Assembly (NCBI GenBank): GCA_964496575.1
Contig: CAZCAC010000007.1
Coordinates: 49,481-113,480 of the forward strand
Length of the DNA stretch: 64,000 bases
Reading direction: 5' to 3'
DNA from: CAZCAC01 sp964496575
GTDB taxonomy: Bacteria; Planctomycetota; UBA1135; GCA-002686595
In this document: positions 33,115 through 41,752 of the stretch, piece by piece
How positions within the stretch are numbered: the first letter of the stretch is position 1
Layout: the number at the start of each line of letters is the position of its first letter
Notes under the pieces: model-generated
The model's database searches: none
The model's input: the letters and a program-made list of their open reading frames with translations, nothing else
Told to the model about the DNA's origin: nothing
Translations under genes and position numbers: made by a program

Positions 33115-33996
33115 TCAGGCGCGCAGGAGGTCGCGCACGCTCTCCTCGAACGGACTCCGGGTGGACCGGCAGGCGAAGCTGAGTCCGTGCCGCGAGGTCA
33201 GGTCGCGCCACCGCTCCAGGCTCGCGTCGAGCAGCGCCTCGTAGCGCGACAGCGCGCCGCCGTCGACGGAGAGGCGGAGCCGCCCCGAGCCCTCGGGGTC
33301 CCACCACTCGATCGCGCCCCCCTCCGGCTCCAGCTCGATCGGCGCGAGCAGCTGCAGGGCGCCGACCGAGCGACCGCCGCGCAGGAGGCGCAGGAGGCCG
33401 GGAGGCTCCAGGTCGAAGAGGTCGCCGATGGCGAAGAGGCGCCCCGCCTCGGCGAAGGTGAAGGGACTGGCGACGAGCCGGGCGAGCCCCCCGCTGCCCT
33501 CGGCGCGCTGCTCCTCGAGGAAGCGCAGGACCGTGCGCGGGTCGTCCCGGGCGCGCAGCTGCAGCTGCGCCGGCGGGCCCTCGTCCCCCGACGAGGCGCA
33601 GAGCCGCACCTCCGCGCCGTAGCGCTGCCCGAGGCACGCCAGCGCCGCGGCGCACTCCGCCGCCCGCTGCAACTTGCCCGGCGGCCCGACGCCCATCGAC
33701 GCGCTGGTGTCGACCAGCACCGCCCAGACCTCCTCGGCGTCGCGGCGACGCACCTGCACGTACGGCCGGTCGAGGCGCGCCAGGAGATTCCAGTCGAGGC
33801 GGCGCAGGTCCTCCCCCGGCGAGTAAGGCCGGTAGCCGACGAAGTCCTCGCCCGGTCCGACGATCGAGGCGCGCCCGCCCCCCTCCCGGCGCAGGCGAAC
33901 CGCCGACAGCCGCGCGTGCAGGGCGTCGACACGCCGCAGGTAGTCCTCCTCGAACTGGACGAGAGGACAGGGGAGCGACGCCGACACGCTGGACAC
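33115..33996 (-). CDS. DUF58 vWA-like protein
   Basis: About 293 residues with a GTG start six bases after the pyrC stop. It carries the DUF58 hallmark GYRPYSPGEDLRRLDWNLLARLDRPYVQ, then a vWA fold with VLVDTSASMG (MIDAS) and LFDLEPPGLL. Usually encoded beside MoxR AAA ATPases and Bat proteins, where it helps chaperone or insert a metal-dependent or membrane complex. Here its neighbours are pyrC and a BatA-like protein only. Confidence 0.82.
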   Translation of the reverse strand: MSSVSASLPCPLVQFEEDYLRRVDALHARLSAVRLRREGGGRASIVGPGEDFVGYRPYSPGEDLRRLDWNLLARLDRPYVQVRRRDAEEVWAVLVDTSASMGVGPPGKLQRAAECAAALACLGQRYGAEVRLCASSGDEGPPAQLQLRARDDPRTVLRFLEEQRAEGSGGLARLVASPFTFAEAGRLFAIGDLFDLEPPGLLRLLRGGRSVGALQLLAPIELEPEGGAIEWWDPEGSGRLRLSVDGGALSRYEALLDASLERWRDLTSRHGLSFACRSTRSPFEESVRDLLRA

Positions 33997-34002
33997 CTCG
34001 AC

Positions 34003-35370
34003 TCAGCCCGAGCGGGGGCTCGGTGGGGTGAGCTCGAGCGGGAGGCCACCCGCCTCGCCGAGCACCTCTCCACCCTCGAAGCAGATCTCGCCTCGGCGCA
34101 CGACCACCTCGGGGAAGGCGGCGAGGGTCATCCCCTCGTAGGCGGACCACTTCGACTTCGAGGGCAGCTCCGCGCCGCGCACGACCCGCTCGGCGCCCGG
34201 GTCGTAGAGCACCAGGTCGCCGTCGTGGCCCGGCTCGAGGCGCCCCTTGTTCGGCAGGTGCAGCGACTCCGCCGCGCGCCAGGTGACCGACTCGAGCGCG
34301 GTCTTCGCGTCGAGCTCGCCGCGGCGCACCAGCTCCCAGGTCAAGGGCCACAGAAGATCGATCGAGGGCATCCCCGAGGGCGCCTTGCGGTACGGGTTGT
34401 TCTTCTCGTCCAGCGAGTGCGGCGCGTGGTCGGTGCCGATCGCGTCGATCACCCCGTCGCGAACGCCCTCGACGATGGCGAGCCGATCCGCGGGCGTCTT
34501 GATCGAGGGGTTGACCTTCTGGTGGTTGCCGAGGCGCGCCGCGTCCTCGTTGGTGAGCAACAGGTAGTGCGGCGCGGTGCTCGCCGAGACGGGCAAGCCC
34601 TCCTCGCGCGCCGCCGCCACCAGCTCGAGACCACCGGCGGTGGAGAGGTGGAAGACGTGCAGCTCGGCGCCGGTCTCGCGGACCAGCTCGATCCCCGTGC
34701 GCACCGAGACGATCTCGGCCTCGGCCGAGCGCACCAGGTGGTGCTCGGCCGCGGTCGCGTCCGGATAGCGATCGCGTCCCTCGGCGAGCAGGGTGTCGTC
34801 CTCGCAGTGCGCGACGATCATCCGCCCCGTCCTCGCCGCGCCGGCGAAGAGCTCGGCCAGGGTCTCCCGGCTCTTCTGCCCCCCCATGCCGGTCGAGCCG
34901 CCCATGAAGCACTTGAACGCCGGCGTCAGCGGCGCCATCCCCTCGAGCTCGTCGAGCGAGACGGGCAGGAGGTTCGCGAGGCAGCCGAAGTCGACGCGCG
35001 AGAAGGAGCGAACGTGCTCGATCCGCGCGGTGAGCGCCTCCAGCGAGGTGGAGAAGGGCGGGTTGTTCTGCACCTCGACGACGCTGGTCACGCCGCCGTG
35101 CAACGCGCCGCGCGAGCCGTGATCCCACCCCTCCTTGCGCGCCAGCCCCGGATCGCGGAAGTGTACGTGCACGTCGACCAGGCCGGGGATGACGGTCCGG
35201 CCGCGAGCGTCGAGCTCCGGCTCACCCCACGCCTCGAGCCGCTCGCCGACCTCGACCACCCGCCCCGCGGCGATGCGCAGCTCGAGGCGCCGTGCCTCTT
35301 CACCGGGCGAGACGTAGCTCCGGGCATCGCGCACCAGGAGGTCGCCGCCCCTCGACTCGGTTTCGTTCAT
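34003..35370 (-). CDS. pyrC: dihydroorotase
   Basis: About 455 residues. The metal site HVHFRDPG (H68/H70) lies near the start, the probable carbamylated lysine is K153 in AFKCFMGGSTG, and HCED, HVFHLST, KVNPSIKTPADR and GTDHAPHS supply further ligands and the catalytic Asp. The KCFMGGSTG pattern matches the class of dihydroorotases with KxFMGxSTG found in Bacteroidota and others, rather than E. coli PyrC. It makes dihydroorotate from carbamoyl aspartate in pyrimidine synthesis. Operon: 28 bases downstream of a SpoIIE phosphatase and six bases upstream of the DUF58 gene. No other pyrimidine gene is nearby. Confidence 0.88.
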   Translation of the reverse strand: MNETESRGGDLLVRDARSYVSPGEEARRLELRIAAGRVVEVGERLEAWGEPELDARGRTVIPGLVDVHVHFRDPGLARKEGWDHGSRGALHGGVTSVVEVQNNPPFSTSLEALTARIEHVRSFSRVDFGCLANLLPVSLDELEGMAPLTPAFKCFMGGSTGMGGQKSRETLAELFAGAARTGRMIVAHCEDDTLLAEGRDRYPDATAAEHHLVRSAEAEIVSVRTGIELVRETGAELHVFHLSTAGGLELVAAAREEGLPVSASTAPHYLLLTNEDAARLGNHQKVNPSIKTPADRLAIVEGVRDGVIDAIGTDHAPHSLDEKNNPYRKAPSGMPSIDLLWPLTWELVRRGELDAKTALESVTWRAAESLHLPNKGRLEPGHDGDLVLYDPGAERVVRGAELPSKSKWSAYEGMTLAAFPEVVVRRGEICFEGGEVLGEAGGLPLELTPPSPRSG

Positions 35371-35398
35371 CGGAAGCGCGCCGCCTCTCTTCTTCGGT

Positions 35399-36787
35399 TC
35401 AACTCGTGGACCGCCGGACGGCGACCAGGGTCATGTCGTCCTCGCGGTTGCCGCGCGCGAAGCGCAGCGCCTCCGCGATGACCTTCTCGCCGACCTCGCT
35501 CGCGTTCCCCGCCGAGGAGGCGACCTCGCAGAACATCTTCTCCAGACCCTCCTCCCCGAGCAGATCGTCGGGGCGCTCGAGCTCTCGCGCCTCGGTGATC
35601 CCGTCGGTGAAGGCGAGGAGGACGTCGCCGTCCTCGAGCTGGTACGTGTCCGTCTCCTGGTACTCGAAGTCGGGCATCAGACCCAGGGCGGGTCCGTGAC
35701 TGCCGACCCGTATCACGTCGCCGCTCGCGTGCCGGTAGATCTGCGGCGGGGTGTGTCCCGCGTTGAGCACCTGCACCCGGCCGTCCTCCGAGAGCAGCGC
35801 GACGAACAGGGTCACGAAGTTGCCGTCCTCCATGCGGAGGTCGAGGTTGACGTTGGACACCGCCGGCCCCAGGTCGGGCAGGAGGCGCAACGAAGTGCGC
35901 AGGCTCGCCTGCGCGGCGGAGGTGATCAGCGCGGACGCGGGACCGTGCCCGGTCACGTCACCGACCACCACGCCGAGGCGCCCGTCCTTCGTCTTGAAGA
36001 AGTCGTAGAAGTCCCCGCTGGTGCGCTCCGCCGGCTGGAACCAGCCGAAGAGATCGAAGCCGGGGAAGTCGCCGGGGATCTGCGGCATCAGGTTGTTCTG
36101 CACCACCTGCGCCAGCTCCAGCGACTGCTCCAGGCGCACCCGCTCCAGCGAGTCGAGGTGCAGCTCGACGTTGCGCAACGCCTGGGCGATGTGGGTCGAG
36201 AGCGCCGAGAAGTACGAGAGATCACGGGCGTCGAACTCCCGCGTCGCCGCCTTCGAGTCGACGTACAGGACGCCGCGCAGCGCCCGCGGGCCCTCGCCCG
36301 CCTCGAGTGGCACGCACATCAGGGCGCGCAGCTTCAGGTCGAAGACCGAGGCCCCGAGGTCCATCGCCTCGGCGCTGGAGTTGAACATGTCCTTCAGCGG
36401 CTGGCCGGTCTCCAGCACCCGCCCGACGGCACTGGTCGAGTAGCGGGTCTCCCCCTGCAGCGGCTTGCCGCCGCGCTGGCGGGCCACGCGCACCTCGTGG
36501 TCGCCTCGGCCCCGGTCGAGGACCAGCATCCCGCGCTCCGCTCCGGTCCGGGTGATCGAGGCGTCGACGATGTAGGTGAGGAGCTCGTCGAGATCCTCCG
36601 CCCGGCTGACCCGGGCCACCCGCTCGGCGATGCTCGCCACCTCCTCGAGGAGCCCCTCGGTCCGGCGCTGATCCTCGAGCGCGTCCCCGGTCAGGTACGG
36701 CGCCGGGGACTCCTCGTCACGCTTTTCCTCCCGCTCCACCGGCGGCGGTACGGGGGGATCCTTGGGCTTTTTCCTCCAGAAGACCAT
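35399..36787 (-). CDS. GAF-SpoIIE PP2C-type serine phosphatase
   Basis: About 462 residues, start ATG 36787 (MVFWRKKP). A charged N-terminal part leads to a GAF domain (about 60-215: AEDLDELLTYIVDASITRTGAERGMLVLD and ALRGVLYVDSKAAT). A short coiled coil leads to a SpoIIE-like PP2C (about 230-460) with GWFQPAERTSGDFYDFF, VVGDVTGHGPASAL, LFVALLSEDGRVQVLNAGHTPP, LLAFTDGITEARE and REDDMTLVAVR. The Asp residues DF, GDV and DD bind Mn/Mg. This family dephosphorylates STAS-domain anti-anti-sigma factors. A STAS protein is encoded divergently 276 bases away, which fits a partner-switching module. Confidence 0.9.
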   Translation of the reverse strand: MVFWRKKPKDPPVPPPVEREEKRDEESPAPYLTGDALEDQRRTEGLLEEVASIAERVARVSRAEDLDELLTYIVDASITRTGAERGMLVLDRGRGDHEVRVARQRGGKPLQGETRYSTSAVGRVLETGQPLKDMFNSSAEAMDLGASVFDLKLRALMCVPLEAGEGPRALRGVLYVDSKAATREFDARDLSYFSALSTHIAQALRNVELHLDSLERVRLEQSLELAQVVQNNLMPQIPGDFPGFDLFGWFQPAERTSGDFYDFFKTKDGRLGVVVGDVTGHGPASALITSAAQASLRTSLRLLPDLGPAVSNVNLDLRMEDGNFVTLFVALLSEDGRVQVLNAGHTPPQIYRHASGDVIRVGSHGPALGLMPDFEYQETDTYQLEDGDVLLAFTDGITEARELERPDDLLGEEGLEKMFCEVASSAGNASEVGEKVIAEALRFARGNREDDMTLVAVRRSTS

Positions 36788-36892
36788 CGACCCAGGATGA
36801 CCGCGCACCGCGCGGAACTCAAGAGGGACGCTGGAGGGGCGAAAACCCTTGCCTCACCGCGCCCTCCGACGACAAACTAGCGCCTCATCGAC

Positions 36893-37020
36893 CGTCAGCG
36901 CGGGCTGGCGCCCGCAACCCGACCGGTCAACGGACTGTTCGGACCACGATTCTCGATAGCTTCTCTGCCCTCCTTGGCCTGCCCATGCCTGTCCTTCCGC
37001 GCGCGATGCGCGGAAACCGA
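36893..37020 (+). repeat. two-hairpin dispersed repeat, copy B
   Basis: The palindrome GCGCGGGCTGGCGCCCG (36898-36914) is followed after about 80 bases by a hairpin with stem TTCCGCGC / GCGCGGAA and loop GCGAT (36995-37015). The reverse complement of 18694-18810 has the same order, and the linking part shares CACGATTCTCGATAGCT-like sequence. It lies in the shared promoter region of the SpoIIE and STAS genes, 48 bases before the STAS start. Confidence 0.55.
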
Positions 37021-37063
37021 CTACGAGTAGATCACCGGACCCTCCCCTCGGAGCACCCCAAGA

Positions 37064-37882
37064 ATGCAAATCATCGTCGAGCCCAAGGAGAACTACGCCA
37101 TCCTCCACCTCAATGGCGAGTTCGACACCTACTACGTCCCCCTCCTCCAGGAGGAGATCGACGGCCTGGTCAAGGCCGGAGTCAACCACGCGGTCCTGAA
37201 CCTCCGGATGGTGAAGTTCATCAACTCCACCGCGCTGGGAGCGATCATCAAGGCCTCGAAGCAGCTCGGCGGCGAGGGGGGCAAGCTCCTGATCGCCCAC
37301 CCCTCGAAGTTCTGCCGCGACATCCTGGAAAAAGTGGGGCTGGACCGGGTGGTGCCGGTCTTCGACACCGACGAGGAGGCCGCGGCGAACCTGGGCGCTG
37401 TCTCCCCCGCGACCGACGAGAGCGAGGAGACGATCTTCGAGGAGGACCGCTCCTCGGTGATCTTCGCCCCGGTCGACCTCGAGCGGGTCGAGCACTTCAT
37501 CAACGAGCAGGGCAGCCCGGTCAACCCCGTCCACGGGCACTCCTTCGGGGGGCGCTGGAGCGGGATCGGTCGGATGGCCGGACTCGACGATGCCAGCGTC
37601 CGCTTCACCTGGAGCGGCGGCAAGACCGACCTGGAGCCCTTCGCGATGGCCCAGCTCCTGGCGCTCGGCACCGACTGGAAGATCAAGTTCCGCCTCCCGC
37701 TGCTGCAGAAGGGCTACTGCGAGGCGGTCGCCACGGTCAGCGAGGTCGAGGAGCGCGCGGACGGGGTGAAGGTCGAGATGAGCTTCAAGGAGATCGACGA
37801 GGAGACGCGCTCCTCGGTGCGCCAGTACGCGGCGGACATGACCTACCTCAAGGAAGAGCTGCGCAAGGCGACCGACAGCTGA
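37064..37882 (+). CDS. STAS domain protein with PilZ-like C-terminal domain
   Basis: About 272 residues. STAS domain at 1-115: ILHLNGEFDTYYVPLLQEEI, VLNLRMVKFINSTALGAII, with the phosphorylatable Ser in FINSTALG. An acidic linker (SEETIFEED) leads to a C-terminal beta-barrel-like half (LGTDWKIKFRLPLLQKGYCEAVATVSEVEE to VRQYAADMTYL) that resembles PilZ but without the RxxxR c-di-GMP motif. Probable anti-anti-sigma or signalling switch controlled by the divergent SpoIIE phosphatase. No sigma or kinase partner is seen here. Confidence 0.75.
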   Translation: MQIIVEPKENYAILHLNGEFDTYYVPLLQEEIDGLVKAGVNHAVLNLRMVKFINSTALGAIIKASKQLGGEGGKLLIAHPSKFCRDILEKVGLDRVVPVFDTDEEAAANLGAVSPATDESEETIFEEDRSSVIFAPVDLERVEHFINEQGSPVNPVHGHSFGGRWSGIGRMAGLDDASVRFTWSGGKTDLEPFAMAQLLALGTDWKIKFRLPLLQKGYCEAVATVSEVEERADGVKVEMSFKEIDEETRSSVRQYAADMTYLKEELRKATDS

Positions 37883-37920
37883 GCCTCTCGTCGCGACGAG
37901 CTCGCGAAGCAGACCGTTGG

Positions 37921-37964
37921 CCGAGACACGAGCCGTCCAGGTGGGCGGCTCTCTTCGTGCTCGG
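37921..37964. terminator. weak hairpin after the STAS gene
   Basis: CCGAGACACGAGCCG pairs imperfectly with CGGCTCTCTTCGTGCTCGG around a loop of about ten bases, 38 bases after the STAS stop. A G run rather than a T run follows, so an intrinsic terminator is only a possibility. Confidence 0.25.
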
Positions 37965-38122
37965 GGGGGTGGAGAGCCGGAAAAAGATTCCGGTCGAGCG
38001 CGGCACGAGCGTGACCCCGACGCGGGACCCGGCATCCGCCCGGGTTCCGCTCAAGCGCGGCGAATCCAGACCGATAACAGCTCCCGGTTCGCCTCCTCCG
38101 CTCCCCAGCCCGCTATCGGTAG

Positions 38123-38758
38123 ATGATCTCTCGAGACCCGCATTTGTCGCATCCCGGCGCCCCCATTCCGGGCACCACTCCGCCCCGTCGTGGCCTCTTC
38201 GTCGACCGCTGGGGAACTCTGCTCGAGCTCCCGAGCCGCGGCTTTCGCGCGAGCTTCGCCGACACGGAGTTCACTCCGGGAGCGCTCGAGACCCTCTTCC
38301 GCGCCAGCCAGGCGAACTGGATGATCTACCTGATCGGCAACGAGTCCGCGGTGGCGCGGGGGCGGCTGTCGGACACCACCTGGAAGAAGTTCGAGAGCGG
38401 GCTGCTCGACCACCTCACCGCGCACGGTATCCCGGTCCGGAAGAACTACGCCTGCCTGGACGACCCGGAGCACGGCAGGGGACGACACCGCCGCGACTCG
38501 GTCTTCTTCCTGCCCAACACCGGCGCGATGTACCACGCGAGTCAGCACGACGGGATCCGGCTCGATCAGAGCTGGGTGATCGGCGACTCGACGGTGGAGC
38601 TCGCCGCTGGCTGGCGAGCCGGTTGCCGGCTGGCCAGTGTGGGGACGGGGCTGGCGCTCGGGGACGAGACCTTCGAGGTCGAGGCGGGAGTGCACGGAGA
38701 GAATCTGGCCGAGGTGCTGGGGCAGATTCTCGATCTGGCTGCGGCGGCGAAGAGGTAG
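38123..38758 (+). CDS. degenerate GmhB/histidinol-phosphatase-like HAD protein
   Basis: About 211 residues. The family is recognisable from GLFVDRWGTLLEL (motif I), LIGNESAVARGRL (motif II, normally TNQSGIARG), the GAMYHAS segment and WVIGDSTVELAAGWRAGC (motif IV). Key residues are altered: the motif I second Asp is Trp30 (DRW in place of DRD), the Lys of KPxPGM is Leu130, motif II Thr is Gly, and the last GDxxxD acidic residue is Glu159. The zinc Cys residues of GmhB are absent. A pseudoenzyme or altered specificity is likely. No heptose pathway gene is adjacent. Palindrome 2 follows. Confidence 0.72.
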   Translation: MISRDPHLSHPGAPIPGTTPPRRGLFVDRWGTLLELPSRGFRASFADTEFTPGALETLFRASQANWMIYLIGNESAVARGRLSDTTWKKFESGLLDHLTAHGIPVRKNYACLDDPEHGRGRHRRDSVFFLPNTGAMYHASQHDGIRLDQSWVIGDSTVELAAGWRAGCRLASVGTGLALGDETFEVEAGVHGENLAEVLGQILDLAAAAKR

Positions 38759-38781
38759 GTTCTGGGTCTGGGTTTGGGTCT

Positions 38782-38983
38782 GGAACCGTAGAAGGAAGAA
38801 TAGAGGCACAGAGGCACAGAGCCTCACAGAGCAGCAGCAGATACAGAAACAGAAGTAACACCAGAAGATCAGAAGACCAGAAGATCCGGCTTCGCCGGAT
38901 CTTCTGGTCTTCTGATCTTCATCATCTTCTTCTGCTTCTGCTCTGTGAGGCTCTGTGCCTCTGTGTTTTCCTTCTACGGTTCC
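38782..38983. repeat. long palindrome 2, in a convergent gap
   Basis: A 202-base inverted repeat whose arms begin GGAACCGTAGAAGGAA and end as its complement. The centre is CCGGC-TTC-GCCGG (38886-38898), identical to palindrome 1. Arms contain CACAGAGGCACAGAGCCTCA, CAGAAG and AGATCAGAAGACC units. A GGTTCT/GGGTCT/GGGTTT hexamer run (38757-38782) precedes it. The stops of the HAD gene (38758) and the leftward Pro-rich gene (39016) flank it. Confidence 0.88.
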
Positions 38984-39015
38984 AGGGTAGGGGGCCCCAC
39001 CCCGAGCCCCGATCC

Positions 39016-40434
39016 CTACAGCCGCCGACCAGGTGTAGCGTCGAGGATCCGGATCCAGCCGGTATGGAAGCGCACGCTGCCGTCCCTCTCCAATACCAGC
39101 TCCGCACCGGGGAACAGGCGGTAATCGACCTCCCGCCCCAGGAACCAGGCGGGCTCCAGCGTCACCCGGTCGAGGCGGATCCGCTGCCGGCCGCTGGGCA
39201 GCTCCTCGATCGTCCAGTCCGGGCTCTTCTGCAACCGGAAGTGGCGGTGCTCCTCGAGCTGGTCCGCGGGTAGACCGCGCCACAGATCGGGGTCGTGGGG
39301 CACGGGTTCCGCCGACTCGGCAGCGGGCTCCTCGGTGGGCCGGGCGGCCGGGTCGTTCGCGACCGGGGCTTCCTCGGCGGGAGCAGGGGCGGGCGGCTCC
39401 GGGTCCGGGGCTACCCGACTCGGCTCCAGAGCAGGGAGCCGATCGTCGACCTGTGCGCGGGGCTGTTCCTCGCCGAGCGTCCAGGGGGCCGCGGGAAGCG
39501 GGTCGACCCGGCCGGGGTCGACGAACTCGATCGGGGTGGAGGGCTCTCCAGGAGGGGCCTCGTCCGGGCCAGCCTCGACGGGGACCTCTACCGTCTCGGC
39601 CTCCCGGGACTCCGTCTCGGGAGGCTCGGCCTCGCGAGGTTCCTCCTCGCCCCACCAGGGCCAGTCCCACCGCTTCCACGGCTCGACCTCGGCGGGCGGC
39701 GGGCCCCAGGGCCAGCGGTCGGTCGTCCAGGGGGGCTGCCGGCCGGTGATCAGCCCGGGCAGGTCGGGGATCGCGCCATCCCCCCACGGCCAGGAGGAGG
39801 CGTCCCAGCGCCGGGCCGTGGCGGTCCGATCGACCGCGCTCTCGACCCTCGGCGTGCCGGCCAGGCGGGCACTCTGCCCCGGCCCGACCGCGACCGGCGG
39901 GGGGGAGAGTCCCTCGCCGCCGAGCCAGGTCGCCTGGGCCGGTCGCCCCGCCCGGTGTTCGAGGTGACAGCCCCCTCCGGCCAGGGCGTAGAGGGAGTAG
40001 GCGCCGCGCTGCAGGCGCAGCCGCCAGGCGTCGGGCAGGTCGATCCGGGCCTCTCGCGTGCGAATCTCCAGCTCCGCCTCGTGCAGCGAGGTGAAGCTCC
40101 AGAAGAAGCTCGGCCCGTCCTCGCCACGCCAGGCGAAGGAGGCGGGGCCCCGGAGCTCGAGGCTCGCCTGCCCCGGCCAGCGCAGCAGCGCCCGGGAACC
40201 GGGGGCCAGCTCGAGGTGGCCCTGACCGGAGATGACGTACGGGCCGGCGCTGCGCCGGAGCGGGATCACCCCCGTTCGATCGACGAGCAGCCCGCGCCCC
40301 ACCTCGAGGTCGAGGCGAGCGGCGACCGCGGGGCTGGTCGCGGAGCCGGGGGGAGCCGGGGGGAGGCTCGAGGCGGTCCCGGCGAGGAGCGCGGCGAAAG
40401 ACAGACAGAGGGGCGACAGGGCGGGGAAGCGCAT
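39016..40434 (-). CDS. secreted Pro/Glu-rich protein with FecR-like N-terminal half
   Basis: About 472 residues. A signal peptide (CLSFAALLAGTASSLP) precedes an N-terminal beta-rich part (about 40-190) with LLVDRTGVIPL, ELAPGSRALLRWPG and SLELRGPASFAW that recalls the FecR-type beta-helix. The central region is very rich in Pro, Glu, Ala and Trp (DRWPWGPPPAE, PWKRWDWPWWGEEEP). The last 80 residues are globular. Function unknown; periplasmic or exported. Palindrome 2 lies just after its stop. Confidence 0.6.
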   Translation of the reverse strand: MRFPALSPLCLSFAALLAGTASSLPPAPPGSATSPAVAARLDLEVGRGLLVDRTGVIPLRRSAGPYVISGQGHLELAPGSRALLRWPGQASLELRGPASFAWRGEDGPSFFWSFTSLHEAELEIRTREARIDLPDAWRLRLQRGAYSLYALAGGGCHLEHRAGRPAQATWLGGEGLSPPPVAVGPGQSARLAGTPRVESAVDRTATARRWDASSWPWGDGAIPDLPGLITGRQPPWTTDRWPWGPPPAEVEPWKRWDWPWWGEEEPREAEPPETESREAETVEVPVEAGPDEAPPGEPSTPIEFVDPGRVDPLPAAPWTLGEEQPRAQVDDRLPALEPSRVAPDPEPPAPAPAEEAPVANDPAARPTEEPAAESAEPVPHDPDLWRGLPADQLEEHRHFRLQKSPDWTIEELPSGRQRIRLDRVTLEPAWFLGREVDYRLFPGAELVLERDGSVRFHTGWIRILDATPGRRL

Positions 40435-40499
40435 CGGATCGGGGCAGGGGGCCTCCTGGGTATCGACCAGCCGCCCTCCCGATCTCCAGCGGGAGCCGC

Positions 40500-41606
40500 T
40501 TAGTTGTTGGAGCTCAGGCGCTGACGGATCAGCCGCGCTCGCAGGGCGTCCCGCTCGGCGGGGCCGAGCAGCCCGTCGTCCTCCCCGGGCGCGTTCAGGG
40601 CGTGGATGTGGCCCTTCTGGACCTGGACCCCCAGCTCCTTCAGCACCTCCATCGGGGTCTCCTCGAGCAGGCCGAGGTAGTGGCCGAGGCGCACGTTGGA
40701 GAGGTGCGCCAGGGCCAGCTCGGTGGCCAGCGACCGCGACATCCGCAGCGTCGACAGGGAGCCCCCGACCCGATCCTGCAACGCGGAGCGCTGGTCGTGG
40801 AGGAGCGCCCGGCGGACGCGCCGCTCGAAGGCGGTGATCACCGGCACCAGCGAGCGCAGGTCGTCGATCAGCGTCCGCTCGCTGCGCCCCAGGGTGATCT
40901 GGTTGCTGACCTGGTAGAAGTCACCCGCGGCGCGACTCCCCTCGCCGTACAGCCCGCGCACGGCCAGGCCCGTGCGCTGCGCGGCGGTGAACACCTTCTC
41001 CAGCTCCGTGCGCACCAGGCCCAGGGCGGGCAGGTGCAGCATCACCGAAGCGCGCAGCCCGGTGCCGACGTTGGTGGGGCAGCCGGTGAGGTAGCCGAGC
41101 TCCCGGGTGTGCGCGAAGGCCAGGCGCTGCTCGAGGTGCAGGTCGAGCCCCTCCGCCGTGGCCCACGCCTCGTCGAGCTCGAAGCCGGGGGCGACCGACT
41201 GGATCCGCACGTGGTCCTCCTCGTTGACCATCACCGAGAGCCGCTCGGTGTCCCCGAACGCGACCGCCCGCCCCGGCGGAATCGTCAGCGGTTCGTCGCA
41301 GGGCGCCAGGTCGCGGCTGATCAGGTGTCGCTCGCGCAGGAGCAGCCGGAGCACCAGCGAGGTCTCCTCCATCGGCACCCAGATCGTCTCGCCGTCGAAG
41401 CGCGCCTCGACCAGGTGCGGGTGCAGCTGATCGGCGAGCTCCTTGGCCCGCTCGGCGTCGAGCCGGGCGGCGAAGGGGAAACCCTGCACGTTGCGCGCCA
41501 GGCGCACGCGGCAGGAGACCACCACGTCGCTGTCGGTCGCGTCGTTGCGCAGCCAGGAGCTGACGCGTCCGGCGAACCGGCGCGGGTCGATCGGGGTGTA
41601 GGCCAA
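40500..41606 (-). CDS. mcsB: McsB-type protein arginine kinase
   Basis: About 368 residues. Phosphagen-kinase-like motifs: VVSCRVRLARNVQGFPF, NEEDHVRIQSVAPG, LGYLTGCPTNVGTGLRASVMLHLPAL, and RGLYGEGSRAAGDFYQVSNQITLG. This order is characteristic of McsB, which phosphorylates arginine side chains of proteins and marks them for ClpCP. The start codon is TTG at 41606; no closer in-frame ATG is available before the first motif. No mcsA, clpC or ctsR gene is nearby, unlike in Bacillota. Confidence 0.9.
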   Translation of the reverse strand: MAYTPIDPRRFAGRVSSWLRNDATDSDVVVSCRVRLARNVQGFPFAARLDAERAKELADQLHPHLVEARFDGETIWVPMEETSLVLRLLLRERHLISRDLAPCDEPLTIPPGRAVAFGDTERLSVMVNEEDHVRIQSVAPGFELDEAWATAEGLDLHLEQRLAFAHTRELGYLTGCPTNVGTGLRASVMLHLPALGLVRTELEKVFTAAQRTGLAVRGLYGEGSRAAGDFYQVSNQITLGRSERTLIDDLRSLVPVITAFERRVRRALLHDQRSALQDRVGGSLSTLRMSRSLATELALAHLSNVRLGHYLGLLEETPMEVLKELGVQVQKGHIHALNAPGEDDGLLGPAERDALRARLIRQRLSSNN

Positions 41607-41752
41607 GTGGGTGGCTGCTCCGGAACGGGGTGCGAGTGCAGGGGATGGGGCGCGACGCGACTGGTACCGCGCTCCGAGTCGTGCTTAATAGACTACCGCC
41701 ACTCGCGTTGGAAGGGACACCCCGCCATCCTTCCCCCCCACCACGCCCGCGC

